A stretch of DNA of 64,000 nucleotides from Cyrtodaria siliqua (Eukaryota > Mollusca > Bivalvia > Adapedonta > Hiatellidae): assembly GCA_037043455.1 (NCBI GenBank), contig JAWPHD010001221.1:281015-345014 (forward strand). Direction: 5' to 3'. Positions 1-14,100 of the stretch are shown here, one piece after another (the first letter of the stretch is position 1; every line of letters begins with the position of its first letter). The notes beneath the pieces are model-generated. The model was not told the DNA's origin. It saw only the letters and a program-made list of their open reading frames with translations, and searched no databases. The position numbers were made by a program, and so were the translations under genes.

Positions 1-390
1 AGGTTTAATATTTTGCATTTGCTATAAGCTTATGGTCTTCTTCCAAGTTTGTTCAGATGGTGACCCATTGGTCACATTTGGCCCCACCCTGGGGGTCACA
101 GTTTTACTTAGGCTTGTAAAGGAAAAAACTGAAAAAAAATCTTCTCTGGAACCACATGGCACAGAGTTCTCATGTATTACATGTAGCATCAGCTTATGTT
201 CCTCTACCAAGTTTGTTCAAATGGTGACCCTGGTGTCAAATTTGGACGCGCCCCGTGGGTAACAGTTGTTTTTTGTTTGTTTTTTTCAATTTCAATTTTT
301 ATTTTTTTATATATATATTTTAATTGTTTCAATTTTTTTTTTTTTTTTTGTTTTTTTATGTTTTTTAATTTTTTTTCATTTTTTTTTTAG
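1..390. repeat. GGGGTCACAG-type repeat and T-rich tract
   Basis: Two diverged units of the family also seen at 3640-4170, then a long T-rich run (about 266-390) with no coding content. Confidence 0.6.
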
Positions 391-1660
391 CTCGACTGAT
401 CAGAGATTAGCAGAGCTTATGCCGTGGTGCGGCGTCCGTCGTCCGTCTGTCTGTCTGTCCGTCTGTCCGTAAACTTTTATTGTAGCGACTTCTCCTCTGA
501 AACTACTGAATGGATTTTCATGAAACTTTACAGAAATGATGCCCATGAAGTCTAGTTGATCCTAGCAAAAATTCATGTTGATGTGAAATCCAAGATGGCC
601 GCCAAATCTAAAAATAGGTTTTTAAAAAACAAGTTTGTAGCGACTACTTCTTGAAAACTATAAGTGATATTGATATGGGACTTTTTCTAAAATGATCAGC
701 ATGACATGATGTTGGTCCTTGTCGAAAATCGTTTTGATTCGACGTTAAACATGGCTGCCAGCGGCCATCTTTGTTTACATAGAGTTATATAATGAAAACT
801 TGTAGCGACTACTCCTCTGAAACTGCTTGACGGATTTTCATGAAACTTCACAGGAATGTTGCTTTTGATGTCTAATTGATCCTAGCAAAAGTTCAGGTCG
901 GCCGGAAATTCAAGATGGCCGCCACGGCTAAAAATAAATTTTCAAAATACAAGTTTGTAGCGACTTCTTCTTGAAAACTAAAAGTGATATTGATATCGGA
1001 CGTTTTCTAAAATGATCAGCATGACATGATGTTGGTCCTTGTCAAAAATTGTTTTGATTCAACGTTAAACATTGCTGCCAGCGGCCATCTTTGTTTACAT
1101 AGAGTTATATAGTAAACATTTGTAGCGACTACTCCTTTGAAACTACTTGGCGGATTTTCATGAAACTTTACAGGAATGTTGCTCTTAATGTCTAATTGAT
1201 CCTAGCAAAATTTCAGATCGGCCAGAAATTCAAAATGGCCACCACAGCTAAAAATAGATTTTTAAAAAATAAGTTTGTAGCGACTTCTTCTTGAAAACTA
1301 TAAGTGATATTGATATCGGACGTTTTCTAAAATGATCAGCATGACATGATGTTGGTCCTTGTCGAAAATCGTTTTGATTCGACGTTAAACATGGCTGCCA
1401 GTGGCCATCTTTGTTTACATAGAGTTATATAATGAAAACTTGTTGCGACTACTCCTCTGAAACTACTCGACGGATGTTCATGAAACTTCACAGGAATGTT
1501 GCTCTTGATGTAGCAAAATTGATCCTAGCAAAATTTAGGTCGGCCGGAAATTCAAGATGGCCGCCATACTAAAATAAATTTTCAAAAAACAAGTCTGTAG
1601 CGACTACTTCCTGAAATCAAAATCAATAAGTAGAGCTTCAAGGTCATTGACCTCTTGTTT
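390..1660 (+). repeat. Bivalve composite element with about 320-bp internal repeats (copy 1)
   Basis: Opens TTAGCTCGACT followed by a CGTCC/CTGT microsatellite (about 440-470). Then come near-identical units of about 320 bases starting TGTAGCGACTACTCCTC (about 480, 800, 1120, 1440). It closes with AGTAGAGCTTCAAGG...GACCTCTTGTT. Non-coding. Confidence 0.75.
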
Positions 1661-2519
1661 TGATTGATTTTATTTTATTTTTTTTCATTTTTTTTTCCAT
1701 TATCTTTTTAATTACTTGACACTTACTTTAAAATTTCTTGTCGGCGCTATTCATCCTAAATGCCTTGTTGAATTTCGATGAAACTTGGCAGGAAGCATCG
1801 GTAAGATGTCTAGTTGTGCATATCACGCTTTTGTTCCAGTTCGCTGATTTTTGACGGAGTTATGGCCCTTCGACATTTTTATTTTAAATTTCTTGTCCGC
1901 GCTACTCCTCTTAAACCCCAGGCTTCAGTATAAAAGGGAAAGCTCCGCCCACAAAATGTCAATCATTTCAAATTCAAATAGAACTCAGACTGTCTTCATT
2001 CAGGACATATATTTCTTTCTTTTTTCTGAAAATACTACATCATATTTTAAAAAGAATGTTCTCAGTGATGCATGAATTCATCCTCTACTAATCAAACTAT
2101 ATGCTGTTTCTGAAGCTGCCCTCAAAGCACTATAATTATATATTTTATATTCCAAATTTTCGAAATTTTCAACAGGAAAATGACAGTTAATTTGAAATTT
2201 CACCTTTGACCCTGGTCATGTGATGTAAACAGAGTTATAGCTACTGGGAAATGTAAAAAGAAAGGGTCATGGCAGGGCACAGCATTGAGCCATACAACCT
2301 TCTTATCAGGTAAACATGCAGTGTACTCACCAGTCACCAGTCTCAGATGTAAACTACACAAAAACTGGACAGGGTTTATGAAGAATTCTTCACACTTCCT
2401 TTATCTACTTCTGTAAGTTTTAGGTTTTCTTTCAAATAATGTCCAAGTCTATCTTTTTTTATTAGTAAACAGTAAAACTGTGTTTTTTTTCATGAAAATA
2501 TCTCCATAGAATTATTATT
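1661..2519. other. No gene seen
   Basis: 1737-1920 is an old tandem-type repeat (TCTTGTCGGCGCTATTCATCC and a second copy near 1890). The rest is unannotated AT-rich sequence. Confidence 0.5.
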
Positions 2520-2774
2520 TTAGATAATTTTTTGTCCATTTGGATTTTGATCAGGGTTGTCATTTCCATCATTTACATTACTATTATTTCCACTAAAAGT
2601 ATCTATCTGAGATGACGGGATGTTACATTCCTCAATCAATTCCACATTTATTTTATTTTGTCCAACAATACATTCTTCAAAATCCCATTCATAATGCTGA
2701 AACAAATGTTTGATTGTATTGAACTGCAATTCAGTCAATTTCAATGTAAAGCATTTCACAGTTTCCTCAGCCAT
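2520..2774 (-). CDS. Orphan short protein, unrecognised
   Basis: The preferred start is the ATG opening MAEETVKCF at 2774; an in-frame ATG lies three codons upstream (to 2783). About 84 codons follow. The first two thirds look protein-like, with regular hydrophobic spacing (LTELQFNTIKHLFQHYEWDF); the tail is Asn/Asp-rich and low complexity. TTGGCGGGA lies about 40 bases upstream. It may be a first exon, a captured fragment in a mobile element, or a lone ORF. No family was recognised. Confidence 0.4.
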   Translation of the reverse strand: MAEETVKCFTLKLTELQFNTIKHLFQHYEWDFEECIVGQNKINVELIEECNIPSSQIDTFSGNNSNVNDGNDNPDQNPNGQKII

Positions 2775-2789
2775 TGTATGCACATATAA

Positions 2790-3640
2790 CAGTTATCCAC
2801 AAGTGTAATACAAATTGGCGGGATATCTTGACCACTCACACTGACACAGTCGGTTCCAAACGGGAACAGGCACTTTACACATGATAAGAATTACATTGGT
2901 AAAAGCAGTCAATAAATCTATTTCTTATCTAAACCCCCTAAACACTTGTAGGAATAAAAGCCACACTAATTTTGCCAGTTCAGATATAATGACCTGTAAC
3001 TAACTAATCAAAGGAGCCACTGCATGGGAGAATTCCAGCAGGAATGCTGAGCTGAAGTTAGTGTTTATTGCTCCTTTATGATAAGATTTCATATTTATCA
3101 GACTTCCCAAGTCTACAACAGATGCAATTGTGTACATTGATTCAAAATGAGTGTGTGCATTTGATGTGTTCAAGAATTGGATTTCTTCACATTATTTTGT
3201 AGTATTTTAGTACATATATTGCCAATTACCATCTTTTAAAAAAAGAAATATGTAATTGCATGTACACTTGATATAATAACAGCAGAATGCGATACATGTA
3301 ACATTATTTAATACCAGTATGAATCAAAAGGTTGCATGGTCCACTTTTTTCCCATACACCATAAATAAATCTATAGGAGAAGAGAGCTATATCTATCTAA
3401 ATCTATAAGAGCTGTTTTAGCCAGTAGAGCGTCCACAGGCCCTCTTGTTCAATATTTGGTCATGTACACTGGAAATCCCAGGGGTCGTGGGTTTAAATCT
3501 CACTGAAGGCATTTTTTTCCATGAAAAACCTTAGTTCATGGGTCGAATTTTTATGACTTTCTTTCTTTCCTTCTTCTTTTTTTTTTTTTTTTTTTTAATT
3601 TCTTTTTTTCTCGTAAGAAACCTTGGTTCATTTTTCTTTA
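2790..3640. other. No gene seen
   Basis: AT-rich unique-looking sequence. A composite-element end is at 3418-3450 and a poly-T run at about 3571-3598. Confidence 0.5.
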
Positions 3641-4380
3641 ATTGAGAGTAGGGGCCCTTGTTGAATCAGTTAGAACATAGAGTTATAGGGAAGAACTTCA
3701 AAATTCTTCTTCTCTGAAACTACAAGAGATAAAGGTTTAATATATTTTTATTTTATTATCACCTTATGGATCCTCTACCAATAGTGTTCATATGGTGACC
3801 CTGGGTTCAAATTTGGTCCCGCCTCAGGGGGTCACAGTTTTACATAGACTTATATAGGGAAAAACTTCAAATCTTCTTCTCTGAAACTATAAGAGCCAAT
3901 GGTGATCGTGGGGTCAAATTTGGCTCAGTCCCATGGGTCACAGTTTACATAGAGTGAGACAGGGAAAAACTTCAAAAAGCTTCTTCTCTTAAACTTCAAG
4001 AGCTAAAGGTTTAATATTTTGAATTTATTATCAGCTTATTTTACTCTACAAAGTTTATTCAATTTGTGACCGTGGGGTCTAATTTGGCCCCGCTCCAGGG
4101 GTCACAGTTTTACATAGACTTATATATTATAGGGAAAAACTTTACATGTCAAACTTGGTTTGAGTGTTTATATTAACGAAAGTTTGATTTGTTTTAAATT
4201 AGTCAAACTTGAGCCAAATACATCCCTCCCCCTATATCTTGGTAATTGAAGACACTTTGTAAAAAAACAACTAGTGTGATACTGCCATATCTGACACACA
4301 ATCCTTTTATCCTCCACCCCACCCCACCATGGACACCACATAGCAAGTAGAGCGATACAGGTCCTCTTGGGAGTTCTTGT
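3640..4380 (+). repeat. GGGGTCACAG-type unit repeats and composite-element ends
   Basis: Units of roughly 160 bases carry TTCTTCTCTGAAACT, AAAGGTTTAATAT, CCAAGTTTGTTCA-like and GGGGTCACAGTTTTACATAG blocks (3665, 3850, 3980, 4090). The same family fills 1-260. A composite-element end lies at 4338-4375, another at 3418-3450. Confidence 0.65.
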
Positions 4381-5029
4381 TGTTTATATGTGATTGCCGA
4401 CTCTGATACTATAAAAGTTGTACAAATGAAGTTCCTAGAGTAAAAAAAGGCTGCGTCCCGGGGTTTTCTATCTGTCCATTTCCATAAAACAATCTCTGTA
4501 AATACGAAGAATCAAGTTTTGCAACTTTACCTTATGTTAAGTTTTCAATCTGATAATCAATTACACTTGTTAAGTACTTTTTCCTCTTTGCAAAAAATCT
4601 CAGGTGAGCGACTCAGGGCCATTTGGACCTCTTGCTTAATATTTAGAACACAATCCTTATAAACCCACGTCAAGAACATCATATTGTGATTATTAAAGCC
4701 TTTGGTTATTAGTTCATTTTGAATAGTACAGTTACTACTTAATTCTAATACCGATTAAGCAACAAATCCTATAGACAGATTAACGGTATCCCAACATTTC
4801 CCTTGTTTGCATGCTCTCTTTCAAGAACGCGGAATTAATTGTTAGTTAACGGACTAGTTTCATTGTTTACCGGATAAAGAATATAATCCTGTAGATTATA
4901 AACCCTGTATATGTTTAATATACATTTTATACCAAATCTTGATCTTACGTAGGTATTTTTATTAACGAAAGGGAAAATAGACATTGTATTAGTTTTTAGT
5001 TTTAAAAAAAATGAACTTAATTTGGAGAT

Positions 5030-5116
5030 AACGGATTCTTTCGGACATTTTTCGATAGCGAAGTGTTTGCTTCTAAGTGACGTCGTTGGATCCATACGTA
5101 TAGTGGAATTCTCAAA
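5030..5116 (+). promoter_or_regulatory. Putative 5' end of the gene A/B unit
   Basis: The stretch before the first proposed ATG is less AT-rich than its surroundings. It contains TGACGTCG at about 5079, a cAMP-response-element-like core. No TATA box or perfect RFX X-box was seen. The start site is inferred only from exon position. Confidence 0.25.
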
Positions 5117-8100
5117 ATGGAGGTAAATATTACGATTTTCTTAATAACTTTATTTGTTTCTATGATTAACGTTTTTAAAATATCCCAGATATGCAAATAC
5201 ATTTATAACACGTGAATGCGTTTCTTACAGTTGCCCATTAAAAGACAAAATCTACAATTAGCTTTCCAGAACTGTACAATATTCGCCAACATTGACCGTT
5301 TGAACAACCCGTTCTAAGCAAGCAGACATATTCCTAGTTCATTTGTTTAGTGTGTTATACAATATAACTTCACAGATTTACTGATCAGTAGCATTCACAT
5401 GAGACTTGCTGCAAATTCAATCTGACAAAGGGTACTCGTTTAATTGATGTTGTAGAACGTTTCTTTGGACCTTGTTATATCTAGTATTCATTTCAAATTT
5501 CAGCAAGCCGTTCAGTCGGCCACGATGTCCGTGACAGTCACACCACGCGGCACCCAGACTACGCCTGGTGCTCGTAGTAGGAGTCTGAGCCCCAGTAAAA
5601 CCGGCAGTCACATGAGCTTTGTCGGAACTCCATACAAGAACAGAGTAAGCAAATAAGAGAAAAACAAAAATTGAAAGTTGCTTGTCTTTATTTTTTCCCT
5701 ATAAGAAGAAATAGTTTAATAAGTGATGACATAGTTGATGTTGTTTGGTCCGATGGCCTACTAGATAGAACGGTAGTCTCTGAATCCGATGATCATGGGT
5801 TCGAGTCTCACATACACCCCTGGGTTTTCTATATGTGTTCTTAATCAGTTCACTTCCGTTAGCCTCGTCCTTAGGATGGGGACGTAAACCGAGCAGTTCC
5901 TTGTATGGTAGTTAACAAATCATGTATCTACTCGACAGTAAGAGAAGGACACTGTTCATGCACTTCTAACAGCCTATTAAATCATTTTAGAATTATTCTA
6001 TATTTAGAATGTTATGATTCGTGGTTTCAAGAAACTCATTACTCATTGAGAGATACAAACAGTCTTAATCTGTTTCTCACAGCAATTTAAATGCTCAGTC
6101 AGTTCTCAGAACTCACTGAGTTGCATCATATTGGTATGATGTGATGTCATAATACCCGGATGTGATGTCATAATACCAGAAAGTGATGTCATGATAGAAA
6201 CAACCAAATGAAAATATGCATTCTGATTGGTTCAGTGATAAATATTGAACCAATGAAACCAGTTAATTTCAAGCTCATAACATTCTCAGAACTCATTGAG
6301 GTTTTACTTGACATTGAGTAATAAGGTTCTTGAAATAGAGAAACACGAAATTTTAATAGTAACATGATTATAAAATGATTTAATAGACTGCTTTCTATCT
6401 ATCCTTTCACTCTCTTAATGGTGGCTCACCATATCATATAATGTTTTGATGAACCTTAAAACAACAGTTCAATTACTGTGTAGTGTATTCGTGTTTATGA
6501 CCATATTGCTTTTTGTGTACGACTTCCGTTTTTGTGCACGACTTCCGTTTTCGTGCTATGACATATTAGTATATTTACATTTATATCTTGAATGTAAGAG
6601 TTCATATGCTGTTAGGACAGTGTCAGTATGTATATCAGTTATGCAAATATAAATATAATATTGATAAACAATGATCTTGTTTCATATTTTAAATTAAGGA
6701 CCAGCATCTGGTTTAGAAACTTCAAAATATACAGTGTTGTTTCACATCCACATTTACCAGATATTTAGACATTTGAAGAAACACAATTTGTTTTATAGTT
6801 TGACACAGTTTAATCCATTGCGGCTGTGTCCCAGTATAATGTGTTATTCTTAGCTCTACTGGCCAAAGGCCAGGCGAGCTTATGCAATCCCTTTTCGTCC
6901 GGCGTCCGTCTGTCTGTCTGTCCGTCCGTCCGTCCGTATGTTAGCAATTTTATAAAATCGACATCTCCTCTGAAACCGCTTGAAGGATTTTGATGAAACT
7001 TCAACACAATGTTATTTGGGAGGGCCCCTCTCAGATTTATGTTTTTCATGGCCGCCAGTCATCCAAGATGGCCGCCATGGCTAAAATTGTGTCAAATTTA
7101 AGGAAATTTCAAACAACATCTCCTCCGAAACCAATTATTCCATTCTTGTGAAATATCATAAGCATTGGGTTGGGTTGGCCTCTATCAAGTTTGTGTTTTT
7201 CTTTATCGTCGAATAACCAAAATGGCCACCACGGCGACTCAAAGTTTACATAGAGTTATATAGGAAATGGTTAAAAATGACATCTTCTCTGAAACCTCTT
7301 GAAGGATTTTGATTAAACTTAATCACCATGATATTTGGGATAGTCCCTCTCAGATTTTTGTTTTTCGTGGCCACCAGTCATTCAAGGTGGCCGCCATGTC
7401 TAAAGCTAGGTCAAATTTAAGGAAATTTCAAACGACATCTCCGAAACCACTTATTCCATTCTTGTGAAATATCATAAACATGTTCCTTGGGTTAGCCTCT
7501 ATCAAGTTTGTGTTTTTCGTTATCGTCGAATAATCAAAATGGCCGCCACGGCGATCCAAAGTTTACATAGAGTTATATAGGAAAAGGCTAAAAATGACAT
7601 ATTCTCTGAAACAGCTTGAAGGATTTTGATGAAACTTCATTACAATGATCTTTAGGATAGTCCCCATCAGAATTATGTTTTTCGCGGCTGCCAGTCATCC
7701 AAGATGGCCGCCAGGGCTAAAATTAGGTCAAATTTAAGAAAATTTCAAACAACATCTCCTCCGAAGCCACTTATTCCATTCTTGTGAAATACCATAAACA
7801 TGTTCCTTGGGTTAGCCTCTATCAAGTTTGTGTATTTCGTTATCTTCGAATAATCAAACTGGCCGCCACAGCGACCCAAAGTTTACATAGAGTTAATAGT
7901 TATATAGGAAAACGTTAAAAATGACATCTTCTCTGAAACCGCTTGAAGGATTTTGATGAAACTTAATTACAATGATCTTTGGGTTAGTCCCCCTCAGATT
8001 TGTGTTTTTGGGGTCTACAGTCATCCATGATGGCCACCATGGCTAAATTTAGGTCACATTTAAGGACATTTATCAAACGACATATTACCACTTATTCAAT

Positions 8101-11100
8101 TCTAGTTAAATATCATATACATGTTCCTGTTGTTGGCCTCTATCAAGTTTGTGTTTTTCGTTGTCGTCAAATATTCAAAATGGCCGCAACGATAACCCAA
8201 AGTTTACATAGAGTTATATATAGGAAACATCTTTCTTGGGTTGGCCTCTATCAAGTTTATGTTTTTGAATCACATCCTACAAGTAGAGCGTCTACAGGCC
8301 CACTTGGGCCTCTTGTTTCATTTCTTACCATACAATAAAACGAGTAATTAGTATTCTGTATCTTACTATACAGGTGAATTATGTTTGTGTGCTTTTTATA
8401 TTTTGCTTTTCAGACGCTATAATAAGTACAGTAATACACCTAGAAGTTTTGTAGATTGAAATTTATCTTGCTATGCCCCCGGTCTCGAAGGCATATAGTG
8501 TTTGGATTGTCAGTCCGGTCTGTTAGTCTGTCCCTCCGTCCGAGTGTCTATCCTCCGGGTGTCCGTCCTATTTTCGTGTCTTGTCCATAATTTTAATACG
8601 CTTTACTGATTTTGTTTTAAACTGGCTACAATAAATAACCATCATGTAACGATGTGCAGAGTGCAAGATCCATACCACTTTCTACCATATAACTCTTTCT
8701 AGCATTTCTTCTTATTTCGTTTTATACATATTTCGTTTTATACATAGGCAACTTGTGCAATATTCTGTTTTGTGTCCGGTCCATAACTTTAATATCGTTT
8801 ATTCATTTTTTTTAACCTTGTCACAATGAAAAACCAATTTATGAGATGTGAAAGCTCTAGATCCATAACCTTGCCTAGAGCATTTCTACGGAGTTATACC
8901 CCTTTTTATATTTAGGCAACTTGTGCAAAAAATATGTTTTGTGTCCGGTCCATAACTTTAATATCGTTTAATCATTTCCTTCCACTTGTTTCTTTCGACT
9001 TGTCACAATGAATAGCCATCTTGTGGCGATGTTAAGAGCACAATTTTCATTACAATGTCTAGCGTTTCTTCGCAGTTATTTAAATTGCCTTTTATCAACG
9101 TTGTACATATTATACATTTGTGTAATTCTTGACATTTAATGGAAGAAGTAGATGCAGGGATTGTTGGACTATTCTGGAACTAGCTTCATTTAAAAGGGCT
9201 TTAAAAAACATGGAAAAAGCTGAAAACATTATCAAAATGTCATAAAAAATACAGGAGATATGATGTTTTAAAAAATTCTCAAATGGAGGCAGCCATCTTG
9301 AAATGATGACGTCATCGCGCCTTTATACCATTTATTGTATATTGATAAATATCATTTAAAACGAAGAATATCACTACAAATACATGTAAATCGTAAAAGG
9401 AGCGTATACAGTATACATATTTTACTTTGTATTTATAATTTAAGACATTTATTTGCTTTAAACACTATTTATTATTTAACTTCCATATATGGAAAATATC
9501 GCGATGATGTCATCATTCAAAGATGGCTGTCTTCATTTGAGTCTTTTTGCCAATTTTCAAAAGGTAATTTTAAGAAATGTTGATTTTTTTTTTTTTACCT
9601 TTTTCACGTTTTTTAAATCCCTTTTAAATGAAACTAGGTCCAGAATAGTGCAACATCCCCTTAAATTTTATAAACTGTTCCTAGGAGTGATGCTATTTTG
9701 TACAAATGTAAAACTAATGTATCGCTATTTCATCCAAAATCCCTGTCATCTATATTCGGGCCAAACATTTCCATCCGCATCTGACATATTTCCAAATTTC
9801 TCTTTTCATACTTTTTTTTATATATATATATATATATATATATCACAGAAGCGTTGCCTCTGCAGTTTGGCGGCGTTAAGAAAAACCCACCCTCCCCAAC
9901 CCCTCGTGCTTGCAGTCAGAACTGTTATTCATCCCGATCTTTTGAGATCGCTGAGCCCGATATTTACAGATATCGGTGGTACATTCTCAAATACTTTTGT
10001 TTTCTTACTTGATTTCGAATCGGTGTTTCCATTACTGTGCACTACTACACCACTGTGAGTATTGTTTAATCACTCTTAGCATATGTTGCTTGCTTTTTAA
10101 TTTATTCTTTTGACTGTTACCTGTGATACGCAGGCTTCATAACCTCTGCTCCAAACTAAATTCCATTTTGTTCTCGTTTAGTACAAAGCGTTTTGTTAGA
10201 AACCATACGGTTCCATGTTCACCGTCATATGCATACCACATCTTCGGGGTGGCTCACATTTCTGTACTATTGACGTTTTAAATATTGAGTTCTGCTTAAC
10301 CTGGGGCTAGAAGGCGTGAACGGTAGCAAGCACTTTTCACTACCGTTCATGAACAGTCTCAGTCAAACCGAGACTGCAATATTTTTTGTATTTATCGTGT
10401 TCGACGATTTCCAAATTTCTCTTTTCATACTTTTTTTTAGAGATATCTTGTTCATTCTTAATTAGTTTTGTTGATGTGTATACATAAGTCCAACCGACAA
10501 CAAAAAACAAACAACAAAGACAAGGATAAACAAGAGGCAAGATATGTGTATGTGACATCACAAACACAAAATGGTTGATATAATAGCGGTACCGCATTTT
10601 GAATGCTAAGTGGCAAAAAGAACGTCGTGGGTTTAAACCAGGTTCTAGGGTGCACCAGCCCTCACCCTTATCCTATTTCATCCACATAAAACGGGACAGT
10701 GTAAATAAGAAATTCACGCAAGGCTATAATAATTAGAGAAAAAATCCACACCGAGCTAAATAAATATCCTTTATCAAACTAGGCAACATAAATAGGCAAT
10801 ATACGTATAACGTTAAAATGATCATGTATATATGAATATAACAAATAAATGCCTAGAAAGCCACATAGCTATTATTCAGTGACTTTGTAGAAGCCAGATA
10901 AAAAAGAGAATAAACCATTAAGGGTACGACAAGACAATATTTAAGACGAACATCAAACATTTCCGTATTTGTGGAATGTATGTATACGTAATCATGGAGT
11001 CCGCAACAGTCAAAGAGGAAAGCATAGTGGCGAAATGTAAATGGGTCAAAGGGCGTTTGCAAAACGATAAGGTCATAACCTCTCTTGATAAACGTTTTTT

Positions 11101-14100
11101 ACGTAGTTTGTTAATCACGTCGCCATGGAAGTCAGGTTGTGTGTCAGTTCTTAAATTGCTTTTATTTATATTGTATATCATAATATGATCAGAAGGAGAG
11201 AACATTTCTTATACAGTTCGTTTGATATTTGGCGCGAACTGTTCGATTGTTTTTTCAGACGTTCTTTAATTTAAAATGCCGCATATGATACAAAAACATC
11301 GTGTAATACCCGAGGATATACACAGCATATGTTAGTTATTGTGGTATAAATACAATAGAGCATGAGTCTTGCACGTGTACGGACGATAATGCACTCGCTA
11401 ACCCTCGTGCATTATCTCCCCGTACACGTGCAAAACTCATGCTCTATCCTATACTTATTTTATATGACACAATGCAGTATGCGGTCCTGCGTGACACCTC
11501 CTTTCTCATACATCACGTAGTTTGATTTGAGAAATAAAAGTTACTGTTGTTGTTCTTGTTAAATATGAATTGTCTCTACGAGGACAAAACACATTTTCAT
11601 TATGTGGTGTATGTTTTAATTCTGTGTACAGTTTCAGAATGTACATAAACACATAATCTTACCAAAACCTTGATAATGTTGATTTATATTGAATGACATT
11701 TTAAAATAGAATATAATATGTGAACACTATTGTTGTTGTATAAAATAAAAGTATGTATATGTTTATAAAGTATTGCTTTACTTTTATTTTTAACTATATG
11801 TGCAGCCTATTTAATTTGGGGGTGAGAGGAGAGAGATATAGAGAATGTGTACAGATAGTTGTTATTTACTGTTAGGCATACATACACTTGCAAGTGAAAA
11901 AAAGTGTTCAGTTTTGTGTCGAATGATGAATCCGTCCAATAATGATTTGACGGTCTCCGTGGCCCAGTGGTTAACGACGATGCGTTGTAAACCGTTTCGC
12001 CTCTCACCGCTGCGGGTTCGAATCACACTGGGAGCTCGACTTGTAGGTGAGGAAGTGTCGATTATTAAGGATGCCGGGAGGTGTACAGTACTGGTTCTAC
12101 CCAGGAGAAGTGGGTGGTCTGCCTCCACCACAAAAAAAAAACGACCGTCATATATAACCTTACATGTGTTGAAAATGACGTAAAACACAATACAAACAAA
12201 CAAACAAACCAATAATGATGTATGTAGTAAACATATACACATACAGAAACAGGTTTTAGATTATATTTGTGGTAAGCAGGTTTTTTCCCCCAAAACAAAT
12301 AAAGACCTCTCAACAACATTTTCGTATTAGCTAATATGTTTACTTTTTGTATAATTCAGCTGCCGAAGGCAGCTGACTCTTATATGGGTTTTATATCTGT
12401 CTGTGGTTAACAGACGATGACTCATGTAAGTGGCAATAAGCATTCTTTACAACTTGAAATTCTAGAGAACTCGTCTAAAAAACTTGAATGGTATAAACAC
12501 ATATTTTGTAATGTTGAAAGGTTACCATTTCACTTGCTGAAATGACGTTTTCGTAAACCAGTCTACTGAAAAAATGTAGCATGTAATTATTATTATGTAT
12601 ATATATTAGGAACAAAACATTCACAAGCCTCAATAACGCAGTTGATAGAGGCGCCGTGTTAGTGCCCAGGAAGTTAGAGTTCAAGCCTGCTTTTTTTTCT
12701 TTCTTTTTTTTGTTCCATTAATTATGGTTTTCATTATTGCTGATGGTAAGGTAGCAACAGTTTCTTTACATTTTTCACTTTGATAACGCAGTCTTATAAT
12801 TACACATGGTAACAGTGAACAGTGTATATGTGTTGTAATGCACACTCTAACGCACACGTATCCATATTACGTGTGTATTTCTGTGCTGATGTGTACTTCT
12901 AGCACGTCGTGTTACAATGTAATTGTAATCAATATGTAAGGCATGTCAAGGTATTTGAACAGAAAGAAGCGAGGTCGCCCACATTGATTTAAAATGCTTG
13001 GTAGGAGAAACGGATGGTAAAAATCGGGAAGAATGTAAGAAAAAGCGGTCGTGGCGTGTTTATGTCTCCGTGACATTTTTTTTTCAATATTGTTTTGACC
13101 TGATATATTATTATGTCAAATTTTTGTCTCTCGGCAGCTATTTCACGCTTGCGTAAAACCTTGCTTGTGTATATAGATATACCTTAGAATATAGCAGTGC
13201 TATTCAAAGAATCGGCATCAAAGCGTATACCGGTGCTGATCAGTCAATGAGCATGCTAGAAGCAAATAAGCAAGCTTGTCATGCTTCGTCAATGAACAGA
13301 TGTCGTTTAGAAACAGGTATTATTATTTAAATGTCAACTGGAAAAAACGCAAGTAGATTGTCAGAATGGAACTGACATCAATGAAGACTTAAATACATCT
13401 ACACTAAAGAATGAATGAATGAATGGTGTTTTACAGCACGACGACACATAAACAGGTCACATTGTGCACAAAACCCGACGAAAGATGAAGAAATCATGTA
13501 TTAATTAAAAATTTGTAAACATATAAAGATAAAACTATTAAAAAATAAGGGATGATATGGTAGTAATATAAACTATATACGTAAGCCAACAAATGACCGT
13601 CAACGGGTATATAAACAAGTAAATATATATATAAGAACACATTATAATGGTTTATATAGTCTGACCTCTTTTAGGAAATCTGAAACAAGACTAAAACCTA
13701 TAGTATCGTAGTATTAACATTTAGTACCTTTGACGTATAGGATCAAAGTCTACACATTCCAGCAAGATGTGTTTGACCGTTAACGGTGCAAAGGAGGGTA
13801 TACATTCTGGTAATTGCTCAGCTTGTCATAAATATGAATGAGTATAATGTGTATGCCCTATCCTGCACCGGGCTAGGACAACTTCTTCTCGACGAATGGG
13901 TCTACTAGAAGAACGCCATTTTCCAAGTAACGGTTTAATTGAATGGAGTTTATTGTTAACTGACAAATCCCAAGCGACTTGCCAAGAGTTACGAATAAAT
14001 GTGTTAATACAACTTTTAAAATCAGTATAAGGTAATTTAGTATTATATATATGTAAACATAATGCTGCTTTAGCAGCACTATCAGCTCTACCATTACCAC

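Noticed and set aside
9489..10058. 189-codon plus-strand ORF
   Set aside because: Crosses half of a foldback element and a (TA)n run; composition is low complexity with a YIYIYIYIS run and no domain pattern.
11951..12030. Functional tRNA gene
   Set aside because: Head of a SINE with an 11-base target duplication; acceptor stem does not pair well.
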